DNA from: Nemopilema nomurai
Lineage: Eukaryota > Cnidaria > Scyphozoa > Rhizostomeae > Rhizostomatidae
Direction: 5' to 3'
DNA length: 64,000 nt
Assembly (NCBI GenBank): GCA_003864495.1
Contig: PEDN01001359.1
Location: 124,001 to 188,000 of the forward strand
The notes under the pieces are model-generated. The model made no database searches. It was given only the letters and a program-made list of their open reading frames with translations, and was not told the origin of the DNA. How positions within the stretch are numbered: the stretch's first letter is position 1; each line of letters starts with the position of its first letter. Positions 27,901 through 36,600 of the stretch are shown here, piece by piece. Both the position numbers and the translations under genes were made by a program.

Positions 27901-28476
27901 CTTCAGCATTATCTGGTTGACTTCATAAATAATTTACAACCCGGATTACAAGTTAGGTTTAACGGTCAAAGTTTGAATTATTGTAAAGGGAGGCAAATGA
28001 GCAACCAGTAATGCTCTCAGATTTAATAACAGGTATGCTGTCTAGGTTGTTCAATCTTACTACAATACTACAATTTCAAGTGCATTTGTATATGATGCAG
28101 TTGGGTTTTGCCCTCGGTCGGGAAGCCACGGTACGCCTGACAGAGCTGGACTCTGCCATTCTAGTCCCTTCCTCCTACGCGGATGGAATATAGAAACTAT
28201 CAATTTAATTCACATCAAAATACCAATGGTCGAAAATCGGCCCATTTGCCATGAGCTTGGTGGTTGGAGCTTCAGAAACTACTGTGGTGTAAAAAAATGA
28301 GAGCATATAGGGAAAAGTTGGGCAAATCAAAGACCCGAACAGCACCAATTCCTAGGGCTTCACGCAGATGAGAGAGCAGCGAGCACAGAAGTTAGCAAAC
28401 ATTGAAGACACGATATCTTACCAAAGTCAACCAAAATCAGCAGTCCCAAACATAAAAAACACACTGTACGATCCAT
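8573..28476 (-). CDS. Notch: Notch receptor, complete 21-exon gene
   Basis: Single-pass receptor for DSL ligands on neighbouring cells; after S1, S2 and gamma-secretase cleavage its intracellular domain acts with CSL in the nucleus. Coding exons 5' to 3': 28476-28422, 26577-26499, 23594-23341, 23025-22796, 22467-22255, 20692-20345, 20176-19953, 19697-19433, 19028-17697, 17155-17055, 14354-14161, 13708-13597, 13427-13183, 12873-12807, 12638-12566, 12348-12120, 11796-11424, 11224-11018, 10748-10601, 10304-10207, 9934-8573. Every junction has AG and GT (one GC) sites with matching phase, so domains read straight through. Order: signal peptide, 26 EGF repeats, 3 LNRs, HD with furin site, TM, RAM, 7 ankyrin repeats, NLS, PEST tail. 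Five small deletions (7 bases in total) break the frame in three EGF exons; allowing for them the protein is about 2,071 residues. Fly and human Notch have 36 EGF repeats, so this is short. Identity is certain; exon ends are inferred from splice consensus. Confidence 0.95.
9081..9140 (-). repeat. 15-bp coding tandem repeat in the Notch tail
   Basis: About four copies of a TGGTGGTGAGCTTGG unit on the plus strand. Read on the Notch strand it encodes repeated H/P-H-Q-A-H. The period is a multiple of three, so copy changes preserve the frame. Confidence 0.8.
10207..10304 (-). CDS. Notch: Notch exon 20: ankyrin repeat 5
   Basis: [19 protein letters not shown], matching SALHWAAAVNN of human NOTCH1. 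Its acceptor (GTGTTGCAG) lies directly beside a minisatellite in the preceding intron. The donor is GTGAGT. Confidence 0.92.
10314..10420 (+). repeat. 19-bp minisatellite in Notch intron 19
   Basis: About five to six copies of a CCGGCATGAACACAATGAA-type unit with single-base variants (GAA/GAT, GGG, AAA). The array starts about 10 bases from the ankyrin exon 20 acceptor, and the flanking CAACACAATGA looks like a partial unit, so the repeat may have arisen from the splice-site sequence. Confidence 0.8.
10601..10748 (-). CDS. Notch: Notch exon 19: ankyrin repeats 3-4
   Basis: [20 protein letters not shown] and [13 protein letters not shown] match human repeats 3-4 (LIRNRATDLDAR, MLEDLINSHADVN). 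The acceptor is CATTCTGCAG and the donor GTAACA, phase 1. Confidence 0.92.
11018..11224 (-). CDS. Notch: Notch exon 18: ankyrin repeats 2-3
   Basis: [20 protein letters not shown] and [17 protein letters not shown] are textbook ankyrin repeats; SADAxG-F is Notch-specific. The length is 69 codons exactly, phase 0 on both sides. Confidence 0.93.
11424..11796 (-). CDS. Notch: Notch exon 17: RAM linker and ankyrin repeat 1
   Basis: After a low-complexity serine/proline linker come LTPPQG and [16 protein letters not shown], near-identical to the start of the vertebrate ankyrin domain. The acidic insert [14 protein letters not shown] replaces the vertebrate EEEEDAPAV. The donor is GTGAGT. Confidence 0.93.
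12120..12348 (-). CDS. Notch: Notch exon 16: transmembrane segment and RAM start
   Basis: [20 protein letters not shown] is the single TM helix, and the gamma-secretase S3 cut should fall near its inner end. It is followed by the CSL-binding RAM motif RLWVPRGF (consensus hydrophobic-W-hydrophobic-P). The donor is GTATGT, and the junction restores LKPLK as in human NOTCH1. Confidence 0.93.
12566..12638 (-). CDS. Notch: Notch exon 15: HD end at the S2 cleavage region
   Basis: Encodes [14 protein letters not shown] and PIYSV, matching the FLGALASLGSL helix and the residues that precede the ADAM S2 cut in vertebrates. The exact scissile bond cannot be read from sequence. Confidence 0.9.
12807..12873 (-). 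CDS. Notch: Notch exon 14: HD, second half
   Basis: A short 67-bp exon encoding [17 protein letters not shown], which aligns with VYLEIDNRQC and the paired cysteine of the human HD domain. The donor is GTGAGT. Confidence 0.9.
13183..13427 (-). CDS. Notch: Notch exon 13: heterodimerisation domain with furin S1 site
   Basis: Encodes the N-terminal half of HD. RKRR at 13245-13256, followed by EL, corresponds to the furin S1 cleavage site (RRRREL in human NOTCH1). The 3' end uses a GC donor (CAG|GCAAGT). Phase 2 fits the next exon, whereas the nearby GTGTTT would lead to an immediate stop. Confidence 0.92.
13597..13708 (-). CDS. Notch: Notch exon 12: LNR 3
   Basis: Third Lin-12/Notch repeat ([19 protein letters not shown]), followed by the start of the heterodimerisation domain. 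The acceptor is TTCTTCATCTCCAG and the donor GTGAGA, phase 0. Confidence 0.92.
13982..13991 (-). promoter_or_regulatory. Overlapping CSL and E-box motif in Notch intron 11
   Basis: On the minus strand the sequence reads CACGTGGGAA: an E-box/Hes-type CACGTG overlapping the CSL/Su(H) consensus CGTGGGAA. An 8-mer is expected about once or twice by chance in this window, so function is speculative. Confidence 0.25.
14161..14354 (-). CDS. Notch: Notch exon 11: LNR 1 (end) and LNR 2
   Basis: Two Lin-12/Notch repeats of the negative regulatory region, with [13 protein letters not shown] and [19 protein letters not shown]. The acidic calcium-binding residues (WDGTD, FDGHD) are present. The DPWMNC linker matches vertebrate DPWKNC. 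Confidence 0.93.
14355..17054. other. Notch intron 10 (2.7 kb)
   Basis: Intron between the EGF/LNR1 exon and the LNR1-2 exon. I see no coding exon and no strong repeat. The longest open frames are under 90 codons and unlike any family I know. Confidence 0.5.
17055..17155 (-). CDS. Notch: Notch exon 10: end of EGF 26 and start of LNR 1
   Basis: Closes the last EGF (GFTGDRC), then a short linker with an N-V-T sequon and the first LNR cysteines ([15 protein letters not shown]). The EGF-to-LNR switch inside one exon marks the end of the ligand-binding array. Confidence 0.9.
17697..19028 (-). CDS. Notch: Notch exon 9: large exon, EGF 15-26, two frame breaks
   Basis: The largest extracellular exon carries about eleven repeats without an intron. 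It includes the unusual module [13 protein letters not shown], a close match to a diagnostic human NOTCH1 segment (WTG..CDVP.VSC), which anchors orthology. The frame breaks at about 18903-18910 (after IDECSMRPC) and about 18751 (in FTCRCTSEW); each needs one added base. Downstream of these, 1 kb of EGF sequence reads cleanly to the GTGAGT donor. Confidence 0.9.
19433..19697 (-). CDS. Notch: Notch exon 8: EGF 13, 14 and start of 15
   Basis: Encodes [15 protein letters not shown], then [14 protein letters not shown], and ends inside EGF15 (DVDDCYLG). The donor is GTACGT, phase 2, completing a glycine with the first base of exon 9. Confidence 0.9.
19953..20176 (-). CDS. Notch: Notch exon 7: EGF 11-12, two two-base frame breaks
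   Basis: EGF11 ([15 protein letters not shown]) and EGF12 ([15 protein letters not shown]). Near 20081-20086 and 20067-20072 the frame shifts twice within EGF11. Each site looks like loss of two bases from a short GT or AC dinucleotide run, and between them CKLGY is readable in a third frame. By position these are the repeats that bind ligand in fly and vertebrate Notch; whether that holds with 26 repeats is inference. Confidence 0.85.
20345..20692 (-). CDS. Notch: Notch exon 6: EGF 8-10
   Basis: Three complete EGF modules ([27 protein letters not shown]) in one unbroken frame. The acceptor is TGTCTTTTGTAG and the donor GTGAGC. Confidence 0.93.
20693..22254. other. Notch intron 5 (1.56 kb)
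   Basis: No exon was found between EGF7 and EGF8, and the phases join directly. It contains poly-G tracts at about 22006-22015 and 22037-22052 that could stall sequencing. Confidence 0.5.
22255..22467 (-). CDS. Notch: Notch exon 5: EGF 6-7
   Basis: Two repeats with intact cysteines: [14 protein letters not shown] and [14 protein letters not shown]. Both carry the N-E-C calcium-binding lead-in. The donor is GTAGGT, phase 1. Confidence 0.9.
22796..23025 (-). CDS. Notch: Notch exon 4: EGF 4-5, one-base frame break
   Basis: EGF4 starts KDSCQ in one frame and continues PCGIHARC in the next. One base is missing in the G/C run at about 22986-22992. After it, EGF4 and EGF5 ([11 protein letters not shown]) are intact, and the donor GTGAGC follows CRVGYTG. 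Confidence 0.85.
23341..23594 (-). CDS. Notch: Notch exon 3: EGF 1 (end) to EGF 3
   Basis: Completes EGF1 ([10 protein letters not shown]), then EGF2 ([13 protein letters not shown]) and most of EGF3 ([13 protein letters not shown]). The donor reads GTTCGT, weaker than the others, but phase 1 and the continuation of EGF3 into exon 4 support it. Confidence 0.9.
23595..26498. other. Notch intron 2 (2.9 kb)
   Basis: A+T-rich, with no exon or repeat that I can recognise. The EGF1 halves on each side fit together exactly, so no coding exon is missing here. Confidence 0.5.
26499..26577 (-). CDS. Notch: Notch exon 2: first part of EGF 1
   Basis: Encodes the first four cysteines of EGF1, including SSCQNGGTC, which carries the C-xxxx-T-C O-fucose pattern. 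The acceptor follows TTTCTTTATCAACAG and the donor is GTGAGT. The exon is flanked by the two longest introns on the 5' side (1.8 and 2.9 kb). Confidence 0.9.
26578..28421. other. Notch intron 1 (1.84 kb) with an unexplained open frame
   Basis: Holds an open minus-strand frame of 158 codons (26936-27412) and two shorter overlapping ones. One of these (27456-27638) starts [18 protein letters not shown], which resembles a signal peptide. No domain is recognisable, the frames differ, and no convincing splice sites link them. It could be a decayed gene, antisense to something, or chance. Confidence 0.3.
28422..28476 (-). CDS. Notch: Notch exon 1: start codon and signal peptide
   Basis: ATG at 28476-28474 opens [18 protein letters not shown], a short n-region and a leucine-rich hydrophobic core. 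The donor GTAAG follows at 28421-28417, phase 1, and joins exon 2 to complete an alanine codon. Cleavage is plausible just after that alanine, immediately before EGF1. Confidence 0.9.
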
Positions 28477-29315
28477 ATCTTTCCTTTTTCATAGTATATT
28501 TCGACGGCCAAGGTAATTAATCAGCTTGGAAGGCAACATTCCACTGATCTCCATCCATCGGAGTTGGCATGCTTGGATAACTCCAGAGTGGAGCGAAATC
28601 ATATATGGATAATGTTATTGCTACATTCAGACGGGGGTCGTCGATCTGGCAGTCGCACACAAATACGGTTATCCAGCTCGCTTTATGTATCCCTCACTTA
28701 TATTCACAGTACTGCGACTTAAATCTCTTCCCTAAATTTCCTCTTCGTACTTCAGCATATGTTATCTAGTTTTTAAAGCTTTTGCGACACTTCTTCAGAA
28801 TGACCGTAGGCCCCCGTCGCTTGACGATTTCCATTTCCGGACAATACAAGTCATTCTCACAGGCGATACAATAATAGGGAAGAAAGTTTAAATTGTTTAC
28901 CTCTGCTGGAGGTTTCATGGCGAGTCAAATTCGTGCGAAAGTGGATTTGAATTTGAAATAAAGCTTTACTTCCCTTCAGTTATGATCTTCTCTATTATAT
29001 TTTTCAATTAAACGTAAATAACATAAGAGATATAATCAGCACACACAAACAAATACCCTTTGTTGTGGTGTTTCATAATCGTAATCATAACTTCGGTTAC
29101 TTTCCCATGAAGCAAGGGCTTATTGAAGCAGCTTTTTCTATCTTTATCAAATTATATTCCTACAAAATTCTGCAAAGCATTTTCTCAAGTGTTAGCAATT
29201 TCGGTAATTATAATTTCCTAGCTTACTGGTTTACAGGAAAGGTTCGTGCAAAGAAAAATAATATGGGATGCCGGTAAGAAGTTATAGCTATACCCTTAAT
29301 GAATAAAGAGTCCGT

Positions 29316-29500
29316 AAATGTTGTATCGCTAATCAGTAAGTAATCAGTAACCATGGTATCATTAATCAGTACGTAATCGGTGGTAGTAATGTCCCTAATC
29401 AGTAAATAATCAGTAATCTTGGCATTGTTAATCAGAAAAAACGGTATCTTCAATCAGTGGAAAAAGGTGATCGTGATATCGTTAATCAAAGAGTAATCGT
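29316..29500. repeat. Degenerate AATCAGTA tandem repeat
   Basis: Multiple imperfect copies of a roughly 30-40 bp unit built around TAATCAGTAA, with diverged spacers such as GGTATC and GTCCC. Too degenerate for a clean period. Confidence 0.5.
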
Positions 29501-30569
29501 GAAAAACATTTGTCTATAGCGTAAATCGCAATAGATACTTGCTTGAATGCAAATTTCAGGTAGTTTTACTAGAATACTTGGCACATGCAGCACTGAAGGC
29601 GGAGATGGCGCTGTTTTACCTCAAAAACCCCCAATGGCGTCTTCACGGGGGGCTGGGGGGCCTCGAAACCCCCCAAAATTTTATTGGCCCCTTCATTTGC
29701 CCCCCAGTTTCTAAAAAACTTTTTGGTTCCTGTTTCCACACATATGTTTTGTGTGTAGCGTTTGGTATGAGTTGATCGGTCATTCTCTATAAACTGCCCC
29801 ATGCATTAATTCCTTACTCCAATTTTAAAAAAAGAGAAATTATATCACCTTGAAGTAAGGCGTTATTTTATAAGCATATTGTGTCCGTATATCTCACAGG
29901 GTTTTCTGTGATGACCCCCCTCCTCAGTTTTCTCGGGCAAGAATCGCCGCTGACAACCCCAAGAACAATGCCCTCTACACATCAGCCATTTTTTTACATA
30001 TTTAGCTTAAAGAGGGGAACAAAACATTTAACTGAAACTGAGTAACTTAAACTGCTCCAAAAAAGAGCCTTTTCTTATTATTTAATGAGACATCAAGATT
30101 TTTAAGCTGTCCATTAAGAATCAAACTCCAAACCGAGAATCGAGGGATCAATTTTCTCTAACGGCAAAATCTTTATACTGGCTGTTCTGGGAAAGGCGTC
30201 GTCCGGAACATTATGTTCCTATCTTGCTCTAGCCAGAGCTGTAGATAATATTCATGTACTTGTCTTCTGAGCGTATTAACTGATTTTATCAAAATTGTGG
30301 TCTGTCTGCTGAAGGGACGGAATACCGGTTTTAAAAGGGCATACAAATCCAATTTAAGCTAAAATTTCCGACGAGAGGCACTATCGATTCAACTTGGAGA
30401 ATTGGCAGAGTTGGAATTTAATTTACCAAGAGGGCAAAGAAACGCAGCATCCTGGCCGAATGCCAATAGCCTACAGTTAGGATGAGTGACGAACGCTCCC
30501 ATAAATTCTTTTCTTGGGCATGTACCAGTATGGCTTATAGTAGTGGTTATGGTGGATATAGAATCTCCA

Positions 30570-30625
30570 TGGGATTTTTCAGTACCTTGGCTTGGATTTT
30601 TCAGTACCTTGGCTTGGATTTTTCA
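30570..30625 (+). repeat. 22-bp tandem duplication
   Basis: TTTTTCAGTACCTTGGCTTG is repeated twice, with a partial third copy (TTTTTCAGCACC). Short and probably young. Confidence 0.6.
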
Positions 30626-33600
30626 GCACCTATCGTTTCCCAGAAAAACCTTATGCCTCTTGTAAAATTAGAATGAGAAGCTGCGAGATGACTGGTGCAT
30701 GATGAATGTACTGGTAATCTTTCATGCTTCAGAATGCGAAACACCTTTCTTGATTTTGACGTGGTTACGTAACCATGCCATTTGGCGATCTTCGCATTAA
30801 CACTTTGCAATTTAAACCTCTTTTTGACAGGTGGGTATTTTCTACCACATTGCGCATAATGCTGTAGAAATTACAACGGACCGAATTTTCTCATTCCTAG
30901 CACCACGAATTGAAAGCCGTCACAGCAACAGCAACGGGAAATTTTCCAATCTCACTGTGCACGCTTGTAGCCTTATCCAAATCTCCCATTATGTCGATAT
31001 AATGTGCTCTAAGTTTGAAAGTCCCAAAAGCATTCAAATCTAGCTTATGAGTAGGAACAGAGTGAGTCAATGCTAATTAGGCAATAGTGGTGAAATCCAC
31101 CTTGTCGTGAAAAGGTTATCATACTGCTATAGATTGTCGTAATGAGCATGCTATGGAAGGAAGGAAGAGCTCCTTCGTAGGAAGAGCTCTTTCGTAGGGC
31201 TGCCCTTTCTTACTGGTAGCTTAAAAGCAAGAAATTAGAGTCAACCAAATAGATCGATTGGATTAGCTATTTATTCGTGTGGATATGACTCTCCAAGTCA
31301 TAAATTGTCAACTCTAAAGACTTTATTAATTTGAATGAAATTAATTTGCGATAAGCAATAATGACGGTAAACGATTATAAGCTTGAATACACAAGAGGCC
31401 AATATTTCATTGTAGAGGAATGGTTCCTAATGATGACTAGCGATGTCTTATGACGACATATTGGTGAATGAAGGCTCCTTGCCAGTTCGAGTGTCCGAAG
31501 ATCCCGTGCTTGCTAGCAGAACACAATTCAGAATGGTAATTATCCTGTTTTGCTAAGATGATTTATCATCTTGTTCGTGAACGGCTGGCTGATGAATCCT
31601 CGAGACAAACTTAATTAGCGCAAAGTCACGGTTAATACCGTATCATTACTGTTCAACTGCAAGGCACTTCCTGCATGCATTCTCGTTTTGAATCACTTTC
31701 TAGTAATGCAAGCAAGGTTGAGATGAGCACTGGCAACACCTCCAATTAACGGTCTTTAGATAACCACCAAACCCGCAAGAAATTCGTGCCTATCGATCAA
31801 TCGCACATCTCCTTCAATAGACAATGTTTCACCTTCTTCGCGTCTCGATATCAACATGCTCGGAAATTTTAGGCCATGGAATAATATTAGGCCATCGAAA
31901 GGCTACGTAGAGTGATACAGGTCAACAAGATTGTTTTCTATCAGTTGTGGATTTTCGAAATTTTTACATAACGTTTAGAGTTTTAAAAAAGTGCATAATT
32001 GAGCCTTATTACTTTTTCCCGCAGCTCTCACAACATGGATGAAATCTAGTAACTTGTTTTTCTGACATTTCTATAACAACGGTCGATTAGAAAGTTTCCG
32101 ATCGCATGAAAATGTCCTTTTATTTTGTATCGTAAAGATGTTTTGAAGAACCCCGATAAGAATTAGTAGATAAAAATGACTCGAATTGTATGCCTTTTCT
32201 TATCGAAATCCCACTCCTCTGGGATGCAATATTCTTTTAATCTTGGCCATCCTTTTAAGAGTCAGCTGGTGCAATGATTGATCGATTCTATTATTATTTT
32301 ATAAACGCGGACCTGGGAAATTCTACTTATAGCCACAAATAGGCATTATTATGATTAGAAGGGATTTGGCTTTTCAAACATGTGAAGATATTCGGAAGCT
32401 CTCTCGTGTTATCAGTGCAACATATGTGCAAAGGTTCTGTCAAAGAAAAGAAAAGTCAGCATATAAGACGAGCAACTGCTAGCTATAGGAATGACGTAAA
32501 GCTTAGAAACCGTTTACTTGAACACCTTCCAGGCATCGCAATGGGTTGACGTAAACAAGAAATGAGTTTGATAAGTATTGAATGGGCTTTTAGCATGATA
32601 ACATGCTGGATGATATTTGAAAGGTTCGTCGAATAAATCTTGTAAAGGGACACTAAGAACACCTCACAGTGAAAAGTAGCAATAACAATTTTTATGCAAT
32701 GAATAACTGTTTGCGTTATCGTAGCGAACAGATATGCACTTTATTAAACTTTGGACGTTAGTTTTATCAAAGGCATTTGCAATTGGAAGTCTAGCCACAC
32801 ATTCCTGTTATTGTTCCATTTTTATGCATTTATGTTTTATTTTCAGCCGTGGTGTGAGGTGCCAGAAGCAAGTTGCCTGGCCAGCCTATTTTAGCGGGAA
32901 CTCTACTAGTAAAGCGAAGGGCTGACCGGACATGCGGTGTTTGACAAGAGGCCTGGGCAAGAACATGGCTCGCCTCTCACTTCCCTCCCTCCACGTAATG
33001 TGTAGGAGGATAGGAAGGGGACGCTGTGAAGGATAACACGTGAGGTCTTGGCGGGATTAAAATAGAATTGCACTTAAATCGGGTGCTGCGCAGAATCGCG
33101 TGCTGTGATGTAGTTGACGACTTTTTGGGCAGCAATACGAGGCCTGACCTATGCTTTTGAATGGAGCGATAATCCTCTGGAATCGAAAACAAAGTTCATC
33201 TGCCGATAACATACTTAGCCTTTAGTGAGCCTGTCAGCTGCGACGCACCTTGGTAGCTTGAGGCGACTTATCTAAGGATGCGTATCACACCAGATTGCCG
33301 AACGCGTGTTCGACAGCAGCAGACTGAAACAAGTGCATTCGAAATGGAATTAGGCAGCTACAAAGGCAGTGGACAGAGTTCATTTCAAGTCGAATAATGA
33401 GTATGACATGCCAATGACACACTCTTTAATGCAGACATTTCATCTGTGTTCATGGTGCCTCTACGATTCCCGGTATAATAGGATGAAGTGGACTCAGACA
33501 TTTGTCAAATTATGACCCTTTCTTCTTTAGCTTCGTCAAAGCTATCATCCCCTCTTCATTGAGCCTCTCTTTCGAAAAACGCAGGCGTTCTTTTGTACAC

Positions 33601-36600
33601 CGAAATCCAATCGGCAACATGTAGCCCTCTGCACCAAGCATCTAGATGAATTTCAATTAATGCCACACCCTGAAATATCCTAAAGAATCAATTCTCATCA
33701 AGCCTAGTCAATTAGAAGTATCAGATCAGCGTTGCTCTTTTCCTATTGAGCAACAGACGGAAAACGACAGAAGACGAACTCGCCCGAAGCCGTGCAATTG
33801 ATGCTCGCATCTTTTCGTACTTGCAGCCGCTGCAATTGAGGATTATCTCTTTCTGACATGGCAATTTTCATTCCTTGGGAACTTAATTTGTTTGAATTGA
33901 TCGATATGTAATGAAATCAAGCTTGGATTCAGAGTTACGTCATCAACAGATGAATGGCCAGCTGGTGGATGTGCAAATCAGTGGCAATGCGTTGCATACT
34001 GGGACTATAGAGGTGAATGGCAGTTTGAGCATCAAATCAATTCGACGTGTACGTAAGCAAACAGGCACGCATGCAGGGTCGAGTGGCTGCGGGCAGTTTG
34101 GCAAGAACAGGTGCAGCTCGTGCATATTTGATTTCGCAAAATTATCAAAAGTTGTTAGCCAACTGAAAACTTGTGTTTTCTGTGCCGACTATCGATTTGA
34201 ATCATCCTAGAAAACTTAGCACAGCTGTGACATGCTCAAATTTCATGCTTTTATAGTTCTCTAGTGTTGTGTCCGAAGTTGATAACTTTACATTGATAAC
34301 TGCTATGCAATCTTAATCACAAAGGGCTAATTTTCGTAGACTTCAAAGCTGTGTGTGGATTTAGCTGTTTCTTTAGTGCTTACTATCGAAGCAGTGCAGG
34401 AGCTTATATGAATATTTCCATGCATGGAGGATTTCTTAATAAGCCCTGGTACAGTATTCTTGGCACATAAATTTGCTTCCCACCGTACCAGAACAAGAAG
34501 TTCCTTTTCAACGTTTTTAGCTGTCCCTAATTACCAAGATTATCTGTCAATTTTTGAAAGAATAATGAATTTTGACAAAGGGAGTGATCAATTAGATATG
34601 TTTCACGTGTTCCTGTATAAAATATTTAGCATCTCACAATATTCTCATGTGTCTGTAGAACAATGAGCGATCAGTCTGCGATTATTTATTGAGAAGTGAA
34701 TGCGTCCACCTCAATCGCACAGTAGTGTATACTTCCGAATTATCTTTCACATTTAGATTATCGTGTATGCCAACCACGTGTTGAATCCTTCCACCAGCTC
34801 CGTCTCAAAGAGTAATTATTGCTGGCGATTGCATTTGTAAACCAAAGCTGCGTTTACCAGCTTCTGAGTCAAAAGTTCATCACTCATTCGGGGACGTTAC
34901 TGGGCGCCGCCTGAGAAGAGCGCTGCGCCAGAGATGGCTTTTGACGTCTACTGATAACAGCATCACCATGCTTATATATACTACAAGTATTGTCTGAGCA
35001 CCAGTGATACCCAACTACCAATATAGGCATTTGTGTAGCCAATCCTTGCTTTAAGTCCCTCAGCAATATCCCAGTGCCTAACTGCAAAAGTGTTACGTAA
35101 TAGTGACGGGCCTTCAGTGCCTCTCATGTTTAAGAAACATATCCAGTTGAACAGGGGCCTTTTGGCCATGGATCTATATTAATCAAGGTAGCAGTCTTAG
35201 TTTATTTAGTCGCAATGACAAAACTAAAAATGAAATTTGAATGCAAAAACGTTGTATTGGACCCGTATTTTGTAAAGCAACGCAGAGAGCGTTTGGCCCC
35301 TACCTGGTTTTCTGCTTTCACTTGGAAAACAATCTGAACCACGTGACGTACTAATGTTAAAAAATGGAGCCAATGCTTTGCTTTTGAGGAACTTGTGTTC
35401 CTATGAATTCAAAAATAAATGGAAGACCTCAAGGGGACATTAGCATCGCTTCATGGAGTTCATGAAGTCGATTTCTCCTTGTTTCACCTCTTTCATGAAT
35501 GCTGTTACCACTAACTGACTAGCGAATTTTGAGCATAAACAGAGCTGTAATAGCCTTAGTTTCGATAAGGTCAAGCAAAATGTCACTTGAAAGCTGACAG
35601 GATTTGGTCAAGCGTATTGAAAATGGTCCCTCCCATTCTGAGTTATCGTGTAAATCGTTGGGCGCGTTTGCTTAGAGCAAAGATAAACGAATCTCCTTAC
35701 CGACTTCTGATCACATGCTGATAATTCAAAAGATTTCATTGGACGTCACCTTTATCGCAATCTCAAGGTGATAATGGCAACTCAAACGAGCGATAACAGC
35801 AGACACGAGGCTAACAAATTATATCTTCGGTCTAAAAACATTTCACAACCTCTTTGTTTCTATCGTCGTATAATTACCCAATAGAAATATCTATTCAGAA
35901 CGAGATCAGCTGCATCCAGCTTCGCCTAATACTCTTTTTCAAACAATGTGTTTGTGATAGGCTGGAAAGCCGGCTATAGACAACGTGCTATTACTCTTAT
36001 CGTGATGTGTGTTTAAAACCTCATTTAGGCCGTTGTAAGCACTGTATATCCGAATGCTAATGGCGAATGGAACTGGCTAAGTATCGCAACTGTGGGAAAA
36101 TCTGAGCAAGTGATTTGTGGTCACATCCGCAGGTTGTATATACAAGTCATTGACATGGGAGTTTGTATCGAAAGGCGGGAAAAGATCTTTCACTTTAAGA
36201 ATCACTTTAAGAAATTTAACACAGAAGGCATGCAGTCGAGTAATAGCAAGCAGAATTCACAACCAACAGTTCCTAACATCACAACCGACAGGCAGCTTGG
36301 GTTGTAGATACGATAATCTTTGAGTAACGTCCCTTTATCGGCATATTATTAAGATACTGTGGTGTCCTTACCGCAAAATCAATATGCAACGAAGGCGTGC
36401 ATCTCTCTGAAAATTTTAGTAACTTTGTTGGGGACATTTTGTCAAACAAGAACTGTAAACTAAATTTGAAAAATTGAGCTTTCCTTTCAAAAACATCAAG
36501 TTGAAATATTGACGTTTAAAGAAAAGGAAGCTCCAAAATGCTATTTACTAAAATGCTAACTACACTTCCAGCCCCCTTTACTCGTTTGTTCTTGCTCTGC

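Noticed and set aside
8573..28476. Notch as a pseudogene
   Set aside because: All 20 introns keep usable splice sites with matching phases, and the LNR, ankyrin and degron exons are intact; five tiny deletions in repeat-like runs fit consensus error better.
28690..28710. TATA-like GAATATAAG about 220 bases upstream of the Notch ATG
   Set aside because: Common by chance in A+T-rich DNA, with no supporting initiator or start-site evidence.
33911..34210. 99-codon plus-strand frame as a gene
   Set aside because: No recognisable domain, no splice or repeat context, and length is within chance expectation over 10 kb.
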